In this document: positions 55,950 to 64,000 of the stretch, piece by piece
Layout: each line of letters begins with the position of its first letter
Numbering within the stretch: the stretch's first letter is position 1
DNA from: Ruania alba
GTDB taxonomy: Bacteria; Actinomycetota; Actinomycetes; Actinomycetales; Beutenbergiaceae
Length of the DNA: 64,000 bases
Direction: 5' to 3'
NCBI RefSeq assembly: GCF_900105765.1
Contig: NZ_FNTX01000001.1
Coordinates: forward strand, 868,001-932,000
Notes under the pieces: generated by a model
Databases searched by the model: none
The model's input: only the letters and a program-made list of their open reading frames with translations
Told to the model about the DNA's origin: nothing
Position numbers and translations under genes: made by a program

Positions 55950-57086
55950 ATGGACATCGACATGGCAACACTGCGGTTGATCGAGCGGGAGCGAGACATC
56001 TCGCTCGACACCCTGGTCGGTGCGATCGAGCAGGCGCTGCTGTCCGCGTACCACCGCACCGAGGGTGCCATGGCTCATGCGCGGGTGGAGCTGGACCGTG
56101 CCACCGGGCACGTGACCGTCTTCGCCCGCGAGGTACTGCCCGCGCCCCCCGTGGACGAACCAGCCGCGGACGCCGACGAGGTAGAGCCGACCCCGGACAT
56201 CGAGACGGAAGCGCCCACGGCGGGGGAGGCCCCGAGTGATCTCAGCCACGGTGTCGCGGTCTCACCCGGCCCGCGGCTGGGCCCGGAGTACGACGACACG
56301 CCGGCCAACTTCGGCAGGATCGCCACCTCCACAGCACGGCAGGTGATCATGCAGCGGCTGAGGGACGCCGAAGATGACCAGGTCCTCGGTCAGTTCCGCG
56401 GCAAGGAGGGCGACGTCGTTGCCGGCGTGATCCAGCAGGGTCGCGACCCGCGCACGGTGCTGATCGAGATCGGCGGTGTGGAGGCGGTGCTCCCGGCGCA
56501 CGAGCAAGTTCCCACCGAGACCTATGTCCACGGTGAGCGCATCCGTGCCTACGTGCTCGAAGTCACCCGCGGTTTCAAGGGGCCCTCCATCACGGTCTCG
56601 CGTACCCACCCGAACCTCGTCAAGCGGCTGTTCGCTCACGAGGTGCCAGAAGTCGCGGACGGCAGCGTCGAAGTCATGGCGCTGGCACGTGAATCCGGGC
56701 ACCGCACGAAGATGGCCGTGCGCTCCACCGTGGCCGGGCTCGGCGCGAAGGGCGCCTGCATCGGGCCGATGGGCCAGCGCGTCCGGGCCGTGATGGCCGA
56801 GCTCCGCGGCGAGAAGATCGACATCGTCGACTACAGCGAGGACCCGGCCACCTTCGTGGCCAACGCCCTGTCCCCGGCGCGGGTGAGCAGCGTGGAAGTG
56901 GTGGACGCCGCGGCCCGGGCCGCACGCGTGATCGTGCCGGACTACCAGCTCTCCCTCGCGATCGGGAAAGAGGGGCAGAATGCGAGGCTCGCGGCACGCC
57001 TGACCGGCTGGCGGATCGACATCCGGCCGGACACCGCACCGGAGTCCGCAGGGGCCGGGACGACGGCGACGCCGGAAGCGCCGTAG
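55950..57086 (+). CDS. nusA: Transcription termination/antitermination factor NusA
   Basis: RNA-polymerase-binding factor (378 aa). The N-terminal domain (about 1-55; [15 protein letters not shown]) is followed by an acidic Pro/Glu insertion (about 65-105). The S1 domain (about 140-205) has [20 protein letters not shown], and two KH domains have [20 protein letters not shown] and [22 protein letters not shown] 55950 is 12 bases after rimP. The acidic insert is larger than in E. coli but usual in Micrococcales. Confidence 0.95.
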   Translation: MDIDMATLRLIERERDISLDTLVGAIEQALLSAYHRTEGAMAHARVELDRATGHVTVFAREVLPAPPVDEPAADADEVEPTPDIETEAPTAGEAPSDLSHGVAVSPGPRLGPEYDDTPANFGRIATSTARQVIMQRLRDAEDDQVLGQFRGKEGDVVAGVIQQGRDPRTVLIEIGGVEAVLPAHEQVPTETYVHGERIRAYVLEVTRGFKGPSITVSRTHPNLVKRLFAHEVPEVADGSVEVMALARESGHRTKMAVRSTVAGLGAKGACIGPMGQRVRAVMAELRGEKIDIVDYSEDPATFVANALSPARVSSVEVVDAAARAARVIVPDYQLSLAIGKEGQNARLAARLTGWRIDIRPDTAPESAGAGTTATPEAP

Positions 57087-57178
57087 TATAGTTTTCTGTT
57101 GGGTCACGAACCCGGACCATCTTTCCTCTCACCACCTCGGTGAGGTGCGGTCGAAGAACCCCGGAGGGCCAGTACGTC

Positions 57179-57466
57179 ATGAGCCTCTCCGGTGGTCCTG
57201 TTCGCACGTGTGTCGGATGCCGGGTACGTACCTCACGGTCCAGCTTGGTGCGTCTGGTGACGGATCCGGCGAGTACCGAGGCCGGCATGGTCTCAGTGGT
57301 CGTTGATCCATCGACGAGCGCACTGGGCCGGGGAGCTTGGGTGCATCCGCACCCGGACTGCCTGGATCGTGCCATCACCCGCCGAGCGATCGCTCGGGCA
57401 CTTCGAGTACCGGTCAGTGCCGAGTACTCCCGTGTGGTGGAGTGGTTCGACCAGAACACCGCATGA
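57179..57466 (+). CDS. ylxR: YlxR family RNA-binding protein (DUF448)
   Basis: A 95-aa basic protein with the family core GPVRTCVGCRVR (two cysteines) and GRGAWVHPHPDCLDRAI. YlxR proteins bind RNA, and in Bacillus one influences transcription. Encoded between nusA and infB as everywhere. ATG 57179 lies 12 bases after GGAGG (57162-57166); GTG 57140 would add 13 unconserved residues. Confidence 0.9.
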   Translation: MSLSGGPVRTCVGCRVRTSRSSLVRLVTDPASTEAGMVSVVVDPSTSALGRGAWVHPHPDCLDRAITRRAIARALRVPVSAEYSRVVEWFDQNTA

Positions 57467-57594
57467 ACCGTTGATCATCGAAACAAGAGAGCGGGTCTTC
57501 AAGCCGATGGGCACCCGATGAGCACCCTGCGATGAACACGCACCGCTAACGACGGTCCGACCCCTGCCTCGGGACGGACCGAGACAGGAGAGTT

Positions 57595-60495
57595 GTGGCA
57601 AAAGTCCGCGTCCACGAGCTCGCGAAAGAGCTCGGCGTCGACAGTAAGACCGTCCTGGCGAAGCTGAACGAACTCGGTGAGTTCGTGAAGTCCGCTTCGT
57701 CCACTATCGAGCCGCCCGTGCAGCGACGGCTCCGGGAGGCGTTCCCGGACGCCCCCGCCGACGGCGGAGACTCCGCCCCGGCCAAGCCTGCTCCCAAGAA
57801 GCCAGCCCCCTCAGCCAAGCCTGCTGCTCCGGCTCCTGCCGAGCCGCAGCGCGAGGAGCCGGCCGAGAAGCCTGCCGAACCGGCGCAGGCCGAGAAGCCT
57901 GCCGAACCGGCGCAGGCCGAGAAGCCCGCGGAGCCCCCGCAGGCTGAGGAGCCGGCAGCACCGACGCCGGCCCAGACCTCTCGTGCGCCGAAGCCGTCGG
58001 CCACACCGACACCGGCAGACGCCGCGTCCGCGGCGCCGTCGTCGGACAAGCCAGCACCCAAGCCCGGGGCCCGTCCGGGCCCGAAGCCGGGCGCACGCCC
58101 CGGCAACAACCCGTTCGCGTCGTCCCAGGGGATGCCGCGCCCGGGAGGCGGCCGCTCAGGTGGCCGTGGTGAGCGCTCCGCAGGCCCGGGGGCGCCACGA
58201 CCGGGCAACAACCCGTTCGCGTCGTCCCAGGGGATGCCGCGCCCGGGCGGCTCCGGCGGTTCTGCCGGTCCGCGCCCGGGAGCAGCCGGTGGTCGCACCG
58301 GTGAGCGTTCCGGCGCTCCGCGCGGGGAGCGTTCTGACGCCGGGCCCCGTCCCGGCGGGGTGCGTCCCACGCCGGGCATGATGCCCGGCCGCAGCTCTGT
58401 CGGTCGCCCGGGCGCCCCTGCCCGTGGTGGCGGTGGTGGCGGTGGTGGCCGTGGCGGTCGCGGTGGCGGCCCCGGCGGTGGCGGCCCTGGTGGTGGCGGC
58501 GGCGGTTTCGGTGGTCGTCCTGGTGGTCGTCCCGGCGGCGGTGGCCGCGGTGGCCGTGGTGGTACCCAGGGTGCGTTCGGTCGCGCCGGGGGACGCCCGG
58601 TCCGAGGCCGGAAGTCGAAGCGGGCCAAGCGCCAAGAGTTCGAGCAGCAGTCCGCACCGTCCATCGGTGGCGTCCAGGTTCCCCGTGGTGACGGCAAGAC
58701 CGTCATCCGGATCCGCGCGGGTGCCTCCCTGGCTGACTTCGCGGACCGCATCGACGCCGACGCAGCGAGCCTGGTGACCGTGCTGTTCCACCTCGGTGAG
58801 ATGGCCACGGCCACGCAGTCGCTGGACGAGGACACGTTCCAGGCGCTGGGTGTCGAGCTCGGCTACGTGATCGAGATCGTCTCCCCGGAGGAGGAGGACC
58901 GCGAGCTGCTCGAGTCCTTCGACATCGATCTGGCGGCCGAAGAGGAAGCCGAGACCGACGAGGACCGCACGGCTCGTCCGCCGGTCGTGACCGTGATGGG
59001 TCACGTCGACCACGGAAAGACCCGGCTGCTGGACGCCATCCGCAGCACGGACGTCGTGGGTGGCGAAGCAGGCGGGATCACCCAGCACATCGGTGCTTAC
59101 CAGGTGCACGCCCAGCACGAGGACGTCGAGCGGGCCATCACCTTCATCGACACCCCCGGTCACGAGGCCTTCACGGCCATGCGTGCTCGTGGTGCCGACG
59201 TCACGGACATCGCGATCCTCGTGGTGGCCGCCGACGACGGAGTGATGCCGCAGACGATCGAGGCGCTGAACCACGCACAGGCCGCGAACGTTCCGGTCGT
59301 GGTCGCGGTGAACAAGGTGGACAAGCCGGACTCGAACCCGGCCAAGATCCGCCAGCAGCTCACCGAGTACGACCTGGTGGCCGAGGAGTACGGCGGCGAG
59401 ACCATGTTCGTGGATGTTTCCGCCATTCAGAGCAAGGGCATCGACCAGCTCCTCGAAGCGGTCCTGCTCACCGCGGACGCTGCACTCGAGCTGCGTGCCA
59501 ACCCGGACAAGGACGCACGCGGTGTGGCCATCGAGGCGAACCTGGACAAGGGGCGCGGCGCCGTCGCGACCGTACTCGTGCAGTCCGGGACGCTCCATGT
59601 GGGCGACGCGATCGTGGCCGGAACGGCCCACGGGCGGGTGCGGGCCATGTTCGACGAGCACGGCAACTCCGTGCCCGAGGCGGGACCGGCATACCCGGTT
59701 CAGGTCTTGGGTCTGGCATCGGTGCCGCGCGCTGGGGACACCTTCCTGGTGGCTCCGGATGACCGCACGGCTCGCCAGATCGCGGACAAGCGGGAAGCCG
59801 CCGAGCGTGCGGCAACCCTGGCCAAGCGGCGCAAGCGCATGTCGCTGGAGGAGTTCACCCAGGCTCTCGAGCAGGGCAAGGTGGACCACCTCAATCTCGT
59901 CATCAAGGGTGACGTGTCCGGTGCCGTGGAGGCGCTCGAGGACGCACTGCTCAAGGTGGACGTGGGCGAGGAGGTCGCACTGCGGATCATCCACCGCGGC
60001 GTGGGTGCCATCACGCAGAACGACGTGAACCTGGCGACGGTGGACAACGCCGTCATCATCGGCTTCAACGTGCGACCGGCGGAGCGGGTCACCGAACTGG
60101 CCGATCGCGAAGGTGTCGAGATCAAGTACTACTCGGTCATCTACCAGGCGATCGACGAGGTCGAGGCAGCGCTCAAGGGCATGCTCAAGCCGGAGTACGA
60201 GGAGGTCCAGCTGGGCACCGCGGAGATCCGTCAGGTGTTCCGGTCCTCCAAGGTCGGCAACATCGCCGGTTCGATCGTGCGTTCGGGCACCATCCGCCGG
60301 AACTCCAAGGCACGCCTGCTCCGCGACGGGGTTGTCATCTCCGACAACCTCAACGTCGACTCGCTGCGGCGAGAGAAGGACGACGTCACGGAGGTTCGCG
60401 AGGGCTTCGAGTGCGGTATCGGACTCGGCGCCAAGGACATCAGCGAGGGCGACGTGATCGAGACCTTCGAGATGCGCGAGAAGCCGCGCGCCTGA
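57595..60495 (+). CDS. infB: Translation initiation factor IF-2
   Basis: GTPase that delivers initiator tRNA (966 aa). The N-terminal IF2_N domain (1-52; [21 protein letters not shown]) is followed by a long Pro/Ala/Glu then Gly/Arg-rich disordered region (about 55-345) with repeats. A second IF2_N-like part covers about 360-430. G motifs are GHVDHGKT (469-476), [15 protein letters not shown] and [12 protein letters not shown], and beta-barrel domains follow. GTG 57595 follows AGGAG (57586-57590). Confidence 0.97.
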   Translation: MAKVRVHELAKELGVDSKTVLAKLNELGEFVKSASSTIEPPVQRRLREAFPDAPADGGDSAPAKPAPKKPAPSAKPAAPAPAEPQREEPAEKPAEPAQAEKPAEPAQAEKPAEPPQAEEPAAPTPAQTSRAPKPSATPTPADAASAAPSSDKPAPKPGARPGPKPGARPGNNPFASSQGMPRPGGGRSGGRGERSAGPGAPRPGNNPFASSQGMPRPGGSGGSAGPRPGAAGGRTGERSGAPRGERSDAGPRPGGVRPTPGMMPGRSSVGRPGAPARGGGGGGGGRGGRGGGPGGGGPGGGGGGFGGRPGGRPGGGGRGGRGGTQGAFGRAGGRPVRGRKSKRAKRQEFEQQSAPSIGGVQVPRGDGKTVIRIRAGASLADFADRIDADAASLVTVLFHLGEMATATQSLDEDTFQALGVELGYVIEIVSPEEEDRELLESFDIDLAAEEEAETDEDRTARPPVVTVMGHVDHGKTRLLDAIRSTDVVGGEAGGITQHIGAYQVHAQHEDVERAITFIDTPGHEAFTAMRARGADVTDIAILVVAADDGVMPQTIEALNHAQAANVPVVVAVNKVDKPDSNPAKIRQQLTEYDLVAEEYGGETMFVDVSAIQSKGIDQLLEAVLLTADAALELRANPDKDARGVAIEANLDKGRGAVATVLVQSGTLHVGDAIVAGTAHGRVRAMFDEHGNSVPEAGPAYPVQVLGLASVPRAGDTFLVAPDDRTARQIADKREAAERAATLAKRRKRMSLEEFTQALEQGKVDHLNLVIKGDVSGAVEALEDALLKVDVGEEVALRIIHRGVGAITQNDVNLATVDNAVIIGFNVRPAERVTELADREGVEIKYYSVIYQAIDEVEAALKGMLKPEYEEVQLGTAEIRQVFRSSKVGNIAGSIVRSGTIRRNSKARLLRDGVVISDNLNVDSLRREKDDVTEVREGFECGIGLGAKDISEGDVIETFEMREKPRA
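57862..57942 (+). repeat. 27-base tandem repeat in infB
   Basis: Three copies (57862-57888, 57889-57915, 57916-57942) encoding AEKPAEPAQ; the first two are nearly identical and the third has diverged. Confidence 0.75.
58102..58247 (+). repeat. 44-base direct repeat in infB
   Basis: Copies at 58102-58145 and 58204-58247, encoding [15 protein letters not shown] twice. An internal duplication in the Gly/Arg-rich linker. Confidence 0.75.
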
Positions 60496-60509
60496 CGCGG
60501 CTCATCGAA

Positions 60510-60549
60510 CGCGGGTCGGGTGGCAGCATGAGCTGTCGCCCGGCCCGCG
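60510..60549 (+). terminator. Hairpin after infB
   Basis: A 17-base stem (60510-60526 with 60533-60549) and loop CATGAG, starting 15 bases after the infB stop. Three positions pair as G-U only on the plus-strand RNA, which suggests an RNA role in this orientation. No U tract. Confidence 0.6.
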
Positions 60550-60648
60550 TCGTGCGCTCATCCACGCCGGATCACCCGGCGCTCGAGGCATGCCCGTGAG
60601 CTCGAGGTGAGATGCTGGGTACCAGGAACTACAGACGAGGACACGAAC

Positions 60649-61137
60649 ATGGCCGACACAGCGCGAGCCCGGAAGCTGGCCGATGCGATCCAGGAGATCG
60701 TGGCGATCATGCTGGACACCCGGATCAAGGATCCCCGCCTGGGGTTCGTGACCGTCACCGATGTGCGGGTGACCGGTGACCTGCAGCACGCGACGATCTT
60801 CTACACGGTGCTCGGCGACGACGAGGAGCGCACCGGTACCGCAGCCGCGCTCGCTTCGGCGAAGGGGATGATCCGTTCCGAGGTCGGCAAGCGCACCGGA
60901 GTGCGCCTCACCCCCACACTGGAGTTCGTCCCGGACGCGATCCCGGAGACGGCGGCGCACCTGGAAGAAGCCCTGCGCAGCGCTGCCGAGCGGGACGCCG
61001 AGCTCGCCAGGATGCGGGAGAATGCCCACTATGCCGGTGAGGCGGATCCGTACCGCAAACCGGGTGAGCAGGACACCGGCGACGACGTGGCAGAACCCGC
61101 CCAGGAAGCGGCCGAGGAGGACACCGAACGCGGATGA
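60649..61137 (+). CDS. rbfA: 30S ribosome-binding factor RbfA
   Basis: Late 30S maturation and cold-adaptation factor (162 aa). A KH-like core (about 1-115; [48 protein letters not shown]) is followed by a disordered acidic tail. ATG 60649 ([12 protein letters not shown]) follows GAGGA; an upstream extension is not family-like. Its stop overlaps truB (ATGA). Confidence 0.95.
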   Translation: MADTARARKLADAIQEIVAIMLDTRIKDPRLGFVTVTDVRVTGDLQHATIFYTVLGDDEERTGTAAALASAKGMIRSEVGKRTGVRLTPTLEFVPDAIPETAAHLEEALRSAAERDAELARMRENAHYAGEADPYRKPGEQDTGDDVAEPAQEAAEEDTERG

Positions 61138-62024
61138 GCGACGGGTTCCTCCTGATCGACAAAGCCCAGGGCTGGACCAGCCACGACGTGGTCGCCCGGT
61201 CCCGGCGCCTCTTGCACACCCGCAAGATCGGGCATGCCGGCACTCTCGATCCGATGGCGACCGGACTCCTGGTCCTCGGTGTGGGCCGGGCCACCCGGTT
61301 GCTCACCTATCTCGTGGGCGCCGACAAGCAGTACACGACCACCATGCGGCTCGGCCAGGCGACGGTGACCGACGACGCCGAGGGCGAGGTGACAGCGGCA
61401 TCAGGCGTCGATGACGCCGAGAGCATCCAGGCCCGGCTCGAGGACGCTGTCGCGGAGCTGACCGGTCCGATTCAGCAGGTGCCCAGCTCGGTCAGTGCGA
61501 TCAAGGTGGACGGCAAGCGGTCCTACGCACGGGTGCGCGGCGGTGAGCAGGTCGAGCTCTCCGCCCGACCGGTGACCGTGCACGCCTTCGACGTGCACGA
61601 CGTCCGCGAGGCGAGGGCCGCTGACGGGACGGCCGTGCTCGACGTGGATGCCGCCGTCACCTGCTCCTCAGGCACCTACATCCGGGCACTGGCCCGTGAC
61701 CTGGGCACCGCACTCGGCACCGGTGGCCACCTGACGGCGCTGCGTCGCACCCGCGTCGGACCGTTCGACGTCTCGCGCGCCGAGCCGCTCGAGGCGCACA
61801 CCGCCGCACTGGATATGACCGATGTGACCGATGTGCTCCGCGCGGCCTTCCGGGTGCGCACCCTGTCCGAGGAGGAGACCCGAGAGATCAGATTCGGGCG
61901 TCGTATCGGTGCCACCGGAACCGATGCCGTGGTGGCCGCGTTGGCCCCGGACGGTCACGGTGTCGCCCTGCTGCAGGATGCCGAGGACCGGGCGCGACCG
62001 GTTCTGGTGCTTGATCCCGCCTGA
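61134..62024 (+). CDS. truB: tRNA pseudouridine-55 synthase TruB
   Basis: Makes pseudouridine 55 in the T-loop of tRNAs (296 aa). [16 protein letters not shown] and [14 protein letters not shown] with catalytic Asp39 are near the N-terminus, followed by [20 protein letters not shown] and [19 protein letters not shown]-terminal TruB/PUA-like part covers about 235-296. ATG 61134 overlaps rbfA by four bases. Confidence 0.96.
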   Translation: MSDGFLLIDKAQGWTSHDVVARSRRLLHTRKIGHAGTLDPMATGLLVLGVGRATRLLTYLVGADKQYTTTMRLGQATVTDDAEGEVTAASGVDDAESIQARLEDAVAELTGPIQQVPSSVSAIKVDGKRSYARVRGGEQVELSARPVTVHAFDVHDVREARAADGTAVLDVDAAVTCSSGTYIRALARDLGTALGTGGHLTALRRTRVGPFDVSRAEPLEAHTAALDMTDVTDVLRAAFRVRTLSEEETREIRFGRRIGATGTDAVVAALAPDGHGVALLQDAEDRARPVLVLDPA

Positions 62025-62047
62025 CGAGGAGTACCCGCAGGCGAGAC

Positions 62048-62053
62048 TAGGCT
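62048..62053 (+). promoter_or_regulatory. -10 hexamer for the aldo/keto reductase gene
   Basis: TAGGCT, identical to the smc -10, ends seven bases before ATG 62061. Leaderless pattern. Confidence 0.5.
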
Positions 62054-62060
62054 GGTTCGC

Positions 62061-63011
62061 ATGTCTACTCCTGCCGCTCCCGTCGACCTTCGAGACCTGG
62101 GCCGTAGTGGCCTCTCGGTCAGCCCGATCACTCTCGGCACCTCGAGCCTGGGCCGGGACGTCTCCCCGGGCGCGGCGGCCGAGCCGGAGGCGGTGAGCCT
62201 GGCCGCCGCGATGCTGCACGGCCCGTACGCCGTGGTGGACACCTCGAACGTCTACGCGGGCGGGCACAGCGAACGGGTGCTGGGGCTGGCACTGGCCGAC
62301 ACCGGCATCGCTCCGGGACGCCAGATCGTCACCAAGGTGGACGCCGATCCCGAGACTGGCGTGTTCGACCGGGACCGGGTGCTGCGTTCCTTCGAGGAGA
62401 GCCTGACCCGGCTCGGGATCGACCGGGTGGGCCTGCTGCACCTGCACGACCCCTACGGCGTGCCCTTCGAGGACGCCATGGGCCCCGGGGGTGCCGTCGA
62501 GGGTCTGCTGGAGCTGCGCGAGAGCGGGGCGGTGGACGCGATCGGGATCGCCGCCGGCAAGGTATCGGTGGTGAGCCGGTACGTGGCCAGCGACTGCTTC
62601 GACGTGCTGCTCACGCACAACCGCTACACCTTGCTGGAACGACGGGCGACCGTGCTCCTCGAGGCCGCCAAGGAACGAGGGATGGGCGTGTTCAACGCCG
62701 CGCCATTCGGCGGTGCACTGCTCGCGCGTGGTTCCGCAAGCGGTGCGACCTACGCCTACCGGGAGACGCCCGCCGAGGTCCTCGAGCGGGTGCGTCTGCT
62801 CGAGGAGATCTGTGCACGCCACGGCGTCGAGCTCGCGACGGCGGCCCTGCACTTCTCGTTGCGTTCCCCGCTGGTCGACTCCACCGTGGTGGGCATCTCC
62901 CGGCCAGAGCGCATCGCAGACCTGGAGGCGCGCCGTCAGCACGCCGTCCCCGACGAACTGTGGGCGGACATCGACGCTCTGGGTCCGCCACCGGCGGCTG
63001 TCGCCGACTGA
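62061..63011 (+). CDS. Aldo/keto reductase
   Basis: A 316-aa NADPH-dependent TIM-barrel oxidoreductase. The catalytic tetrad is visible: Asp60 and Tyr65 (VVDTSNVYAGG), Lys92 (IVTKVD) and His129 (LLHLHDP). The C-terminal cofactor-binding segment (STVVGISRPERIADL) is conserved. The subfamily resembles bacterial L-fucose/D-threo-aldose 1-dehydrogenases, but the substrate is a guess. Inserted between truB and ribF with its own promoter. Confidence 0.88.
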   Translation: MSTPAAPVDLRDLGRSGLSVSPITLGTSSLGRDVSPGAAAEPEAVSLAAAMLHGPYAVVDTSNVYAGGHSERVLGLALADTGIAPGRQIVTKVDADPETGVFDRDRVLRSFEESLTRLGIDRVGLLHLHDPYGVPFEDAMGPGGAVEGLLELRESGAVDAIGIAAGKVSVVSRYVASDCFDVLLTHNRYTLLERRATVLLEAAKERGMGVFNAAPFGGALLARGSASGATYAYRETPAEVLERVRLLEEICARHGVELATAALHFSLRSPLVDSTVVGISRPERIADLEARRQHAVPDELWADIDALGPPPAAVAD

Positions 63012-63041
63012 GCGACGGGTTTCACCGATCGTCGTGCTCAG
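63008..63041 (+). terminator. Possible terminator after the aldo/keto reductase
   Basis: Imperfect hairpin CTGAGCGACG / CGTCGTGCTCAG with a two-base bulge, spanning the stop codon; no U tract. Confidence 0.35.
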
Positions 63042-63098
63042 TGGCACCCTGGGACGGCACAGTTCCCCAGTCGGGGCGGGCAGAAGGGGAGGACACGA

Positions 63099-64000
63099 GT
63101 GGAGCGGTGGTACGGGATCGACACGGTCCCCGCCGACCTGACCGGCAGCGTGGTCACGATCGGGAACTTCGACGGCGTCCATCTCGGACACCGGGCGGTG
63201 CTCGCTGATGTGGTCGACACGGCTCACACGTACGGGGCGCGATCGGTCGCCGTCACCTTCGACCCGCACCCGGCGGCTGTGCACCGGCCGGACTCGGCTC
63301 CCGAACTGCTCACCGGCCTCACCGACCGGCTCGACCTGATCGCCGAGACCGGTATCGATGCGTGCCTGGTGATCTCCTACTCGGAGTCGTTCGCTGCGCA
63401 GTCGCCGAAGGAGTTCGTGCGGCACTGCCTGGTGGACGTGCTCCGGGTGCGATGCGTCGTGGTCGGTGAGGACGTCCGGTTCGGGCAGGGCAACAGCGGG
63501 GACCGGAGCACGATGGCTGAGCTGGGGGAGCGGCTGGGCTTCGATGTGCGCCTGGTGCGGGACGTCACTGCCGCCGACGAGCGCCGCTGGTCCTCGACCT
63601 GGGTGCGTGAACTGCTCGCCGCCGGTGACTGTGCCGGCGCCGCTGCTGTGCTGGGCCGCCCGCACCGGATGCGTGGACTGGTGGTGCACGGGCAGGCCCG
63701 CGGCCGTGAACTGGGATTTCCGACGGCGAACCTCGCCACCGATGCCAGCGGAACCGTTCCGGCCGACGGCGTGTATGCCGGCTGGCTGCTGCGCGATCCC
63801 GCCCGGGTAGGGCCGGGGGAGGCGGTGCGCCGGCCGGCAGCGATCTCGATCGGGACCAACCCGACCTTCGACGGCACCGTGCGTCAGGTCGAGGCGCATG
63901 TGCTGGGGCGGCGTGATCTGGATCTCTACGACGAGCAGGTCGTCGTGGAGTTCGTTCGCCGGCTGCGCCCCACCGTGCGCTTCGACGGGATCGAGGCGCT
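63099..64000 (+). CDS. ribF: Bifunctional riboflavin kinase/FAD synthetase, 3'-truncated by the window edge
   Basis: Makes FMN and FAD from riboflavin. The N-terminal FMN adenylyltransferase domain (about 1-185) has IGNFDGVHLGHRAVL with the nucleotidyl-transfer histidines (His28, His31), VTFDPHP, GEDVRFGQGNSGD and SSTWVRELL. The C-terminal riboflavin kinase domain starts about 190 (GRPHRMRGLVVHGQARGREL, GFPTANLA). About 300 of roughly 310-330 residues are visible. GTG 63099 follows GGGGAGGA. Position after rbfA-truB is conserved. Confidence 0.95.
   Translation, partial: MERWYGIDTVPADLTGSVVTIGNFDGVHLGHRAVLADVVDTAHTYGARSVAVTFDPHPAAVHRPDSAPELLTGLTDRLDLIAETGIDACLVISYSESFAAQSPKEFVRHCLVDVLRVRCVVVGEDVRFGQGNSGDRSTMAELGERLGFDVRLVRDVTAADERRWSSTWVRELLAAGDCAGAAAVLGRPHRMRGLVVHGQARGRELGFPTANLATDASGTVPADGVYAGWLLRDPARVGPGEAVRRPAAISIGTNPTFDGTVRQVEAHVLGRRDLDLYDEQVVVEFVRRLRPTVRFDGIEA

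Noticed and set aside
58156-59994. 612-codon minus-strand Thr/Ala-rich frame opposite infB
   Set aside because: The repetitive Thr/Ala part is the complement of the Gly/Arg linker of IF2; not a gene.
61668-63899. 743-codon minus-strand open frame opposite truB, the aldo/keto reductase and ribF
   Set aside because: Crosses several genuine genes and their gaps with no family signature.

Overview
The window is high-GC DNA (about 70% by eye) from an actinomycete. The order of its conserved genes (ffh, rpsP-khpA-rimM-trmD-rplS-lepB-rnhB-yraN-comM-dprA, xerC, rpsB-tsf-pyrH-frr-cdsA-rlmN-dxr-rseP-ispG-proS, rimP-nusA-ylxR-infB-rbfA-truB-ribF) is the classic actinobacterial housekeeping backbone. 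Sugar ABC transporters, a DUF4081-GNAT protein, a DUF4439-type lipoprotein and a DUF2469 protein suggest a free-living Micrococcales member (Ruania/Georgenia/Beutenbergia-like). That placement is inference from gene content, not a measured phylogeny. No rRNA, tRNA, phage, transposase, CRISPR array or defence system was recognised.

Layout. 1-419 is the end of ndk. 573-4131 is a three-gene, translationally coupled inositol/polyol-type catabolic operon (semialdehyde dehydrogenase, TIM-barrel isomerase, Gfo/Idh oxidoreductase) behind a palindromic operator. 4499-5353 is pheA; the 367 bases before it hold an inverted-repeat element. 5684-9969 (minus) is a complete CUT1 sugar ABC transporter with its own ATPase. 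10152-13750 is smc, broken by a one-base frameshift in a G run, followed by a small membrane protein and ftsY. 15644-18993 is the nitrogen operon amt-glnK-glnD behind GlnR-like boxes; its GlnD lacks the C-terminal ACT domains. 19058-20665 is ffh. A metabolic island follows (20671-26543): an amidohydrolase, a YtrA-type regulator with a five-gene ABC operon, and a siderophore-interacting flavoprotein.

26825-35240 is the ribosome/tRNA/secretion/competence block, in which TrmD is fused to a C-terminal GNAT domain. 35280-38480 (minus) is a second CUT1 transporter without an ATPase, whose promoter region carries a LacI-type operator and a perfect CRP/GlxR-type palindrome. Then come xerC, an M23 peptidase and the translation-elongation/nucleotide/lipid/isoprenoid block (40685-50721). 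A DUF4081-GNAT protein, an Fpg/Nei glycosylase and proS follow, then a lipoprotein divergent from rimP-nusA-ylxR-infB-rbfA-truB. The window ends with an aldo/keto reductase and 3'-truncated ribF.

The genes mostly serve protein synthesis and targeting (SRP and its receptor, ribosomal proteins, EF-Ts, RRF, IF2, NusA, maturation factors), chromosome maintenance (Smc, XerC, DprA, RNase HII), envelope biogenesis (CdsA, Dxr, IspG, RseP, LepB) and nitrogen control. Two features recur across the window. Many starts look leaderless, with a TANNNT-like hexamer ending six or seven bases before a GTG/ATG. Several transcription units end in long, perfect GC hairpins without a U tract. Nothing here is a convincing new multi-gene system; the observations most worth checking are the smc frameshift, the TrmD-GNAT fusion, the ACT-less GlnD and the layered regulatory sites.
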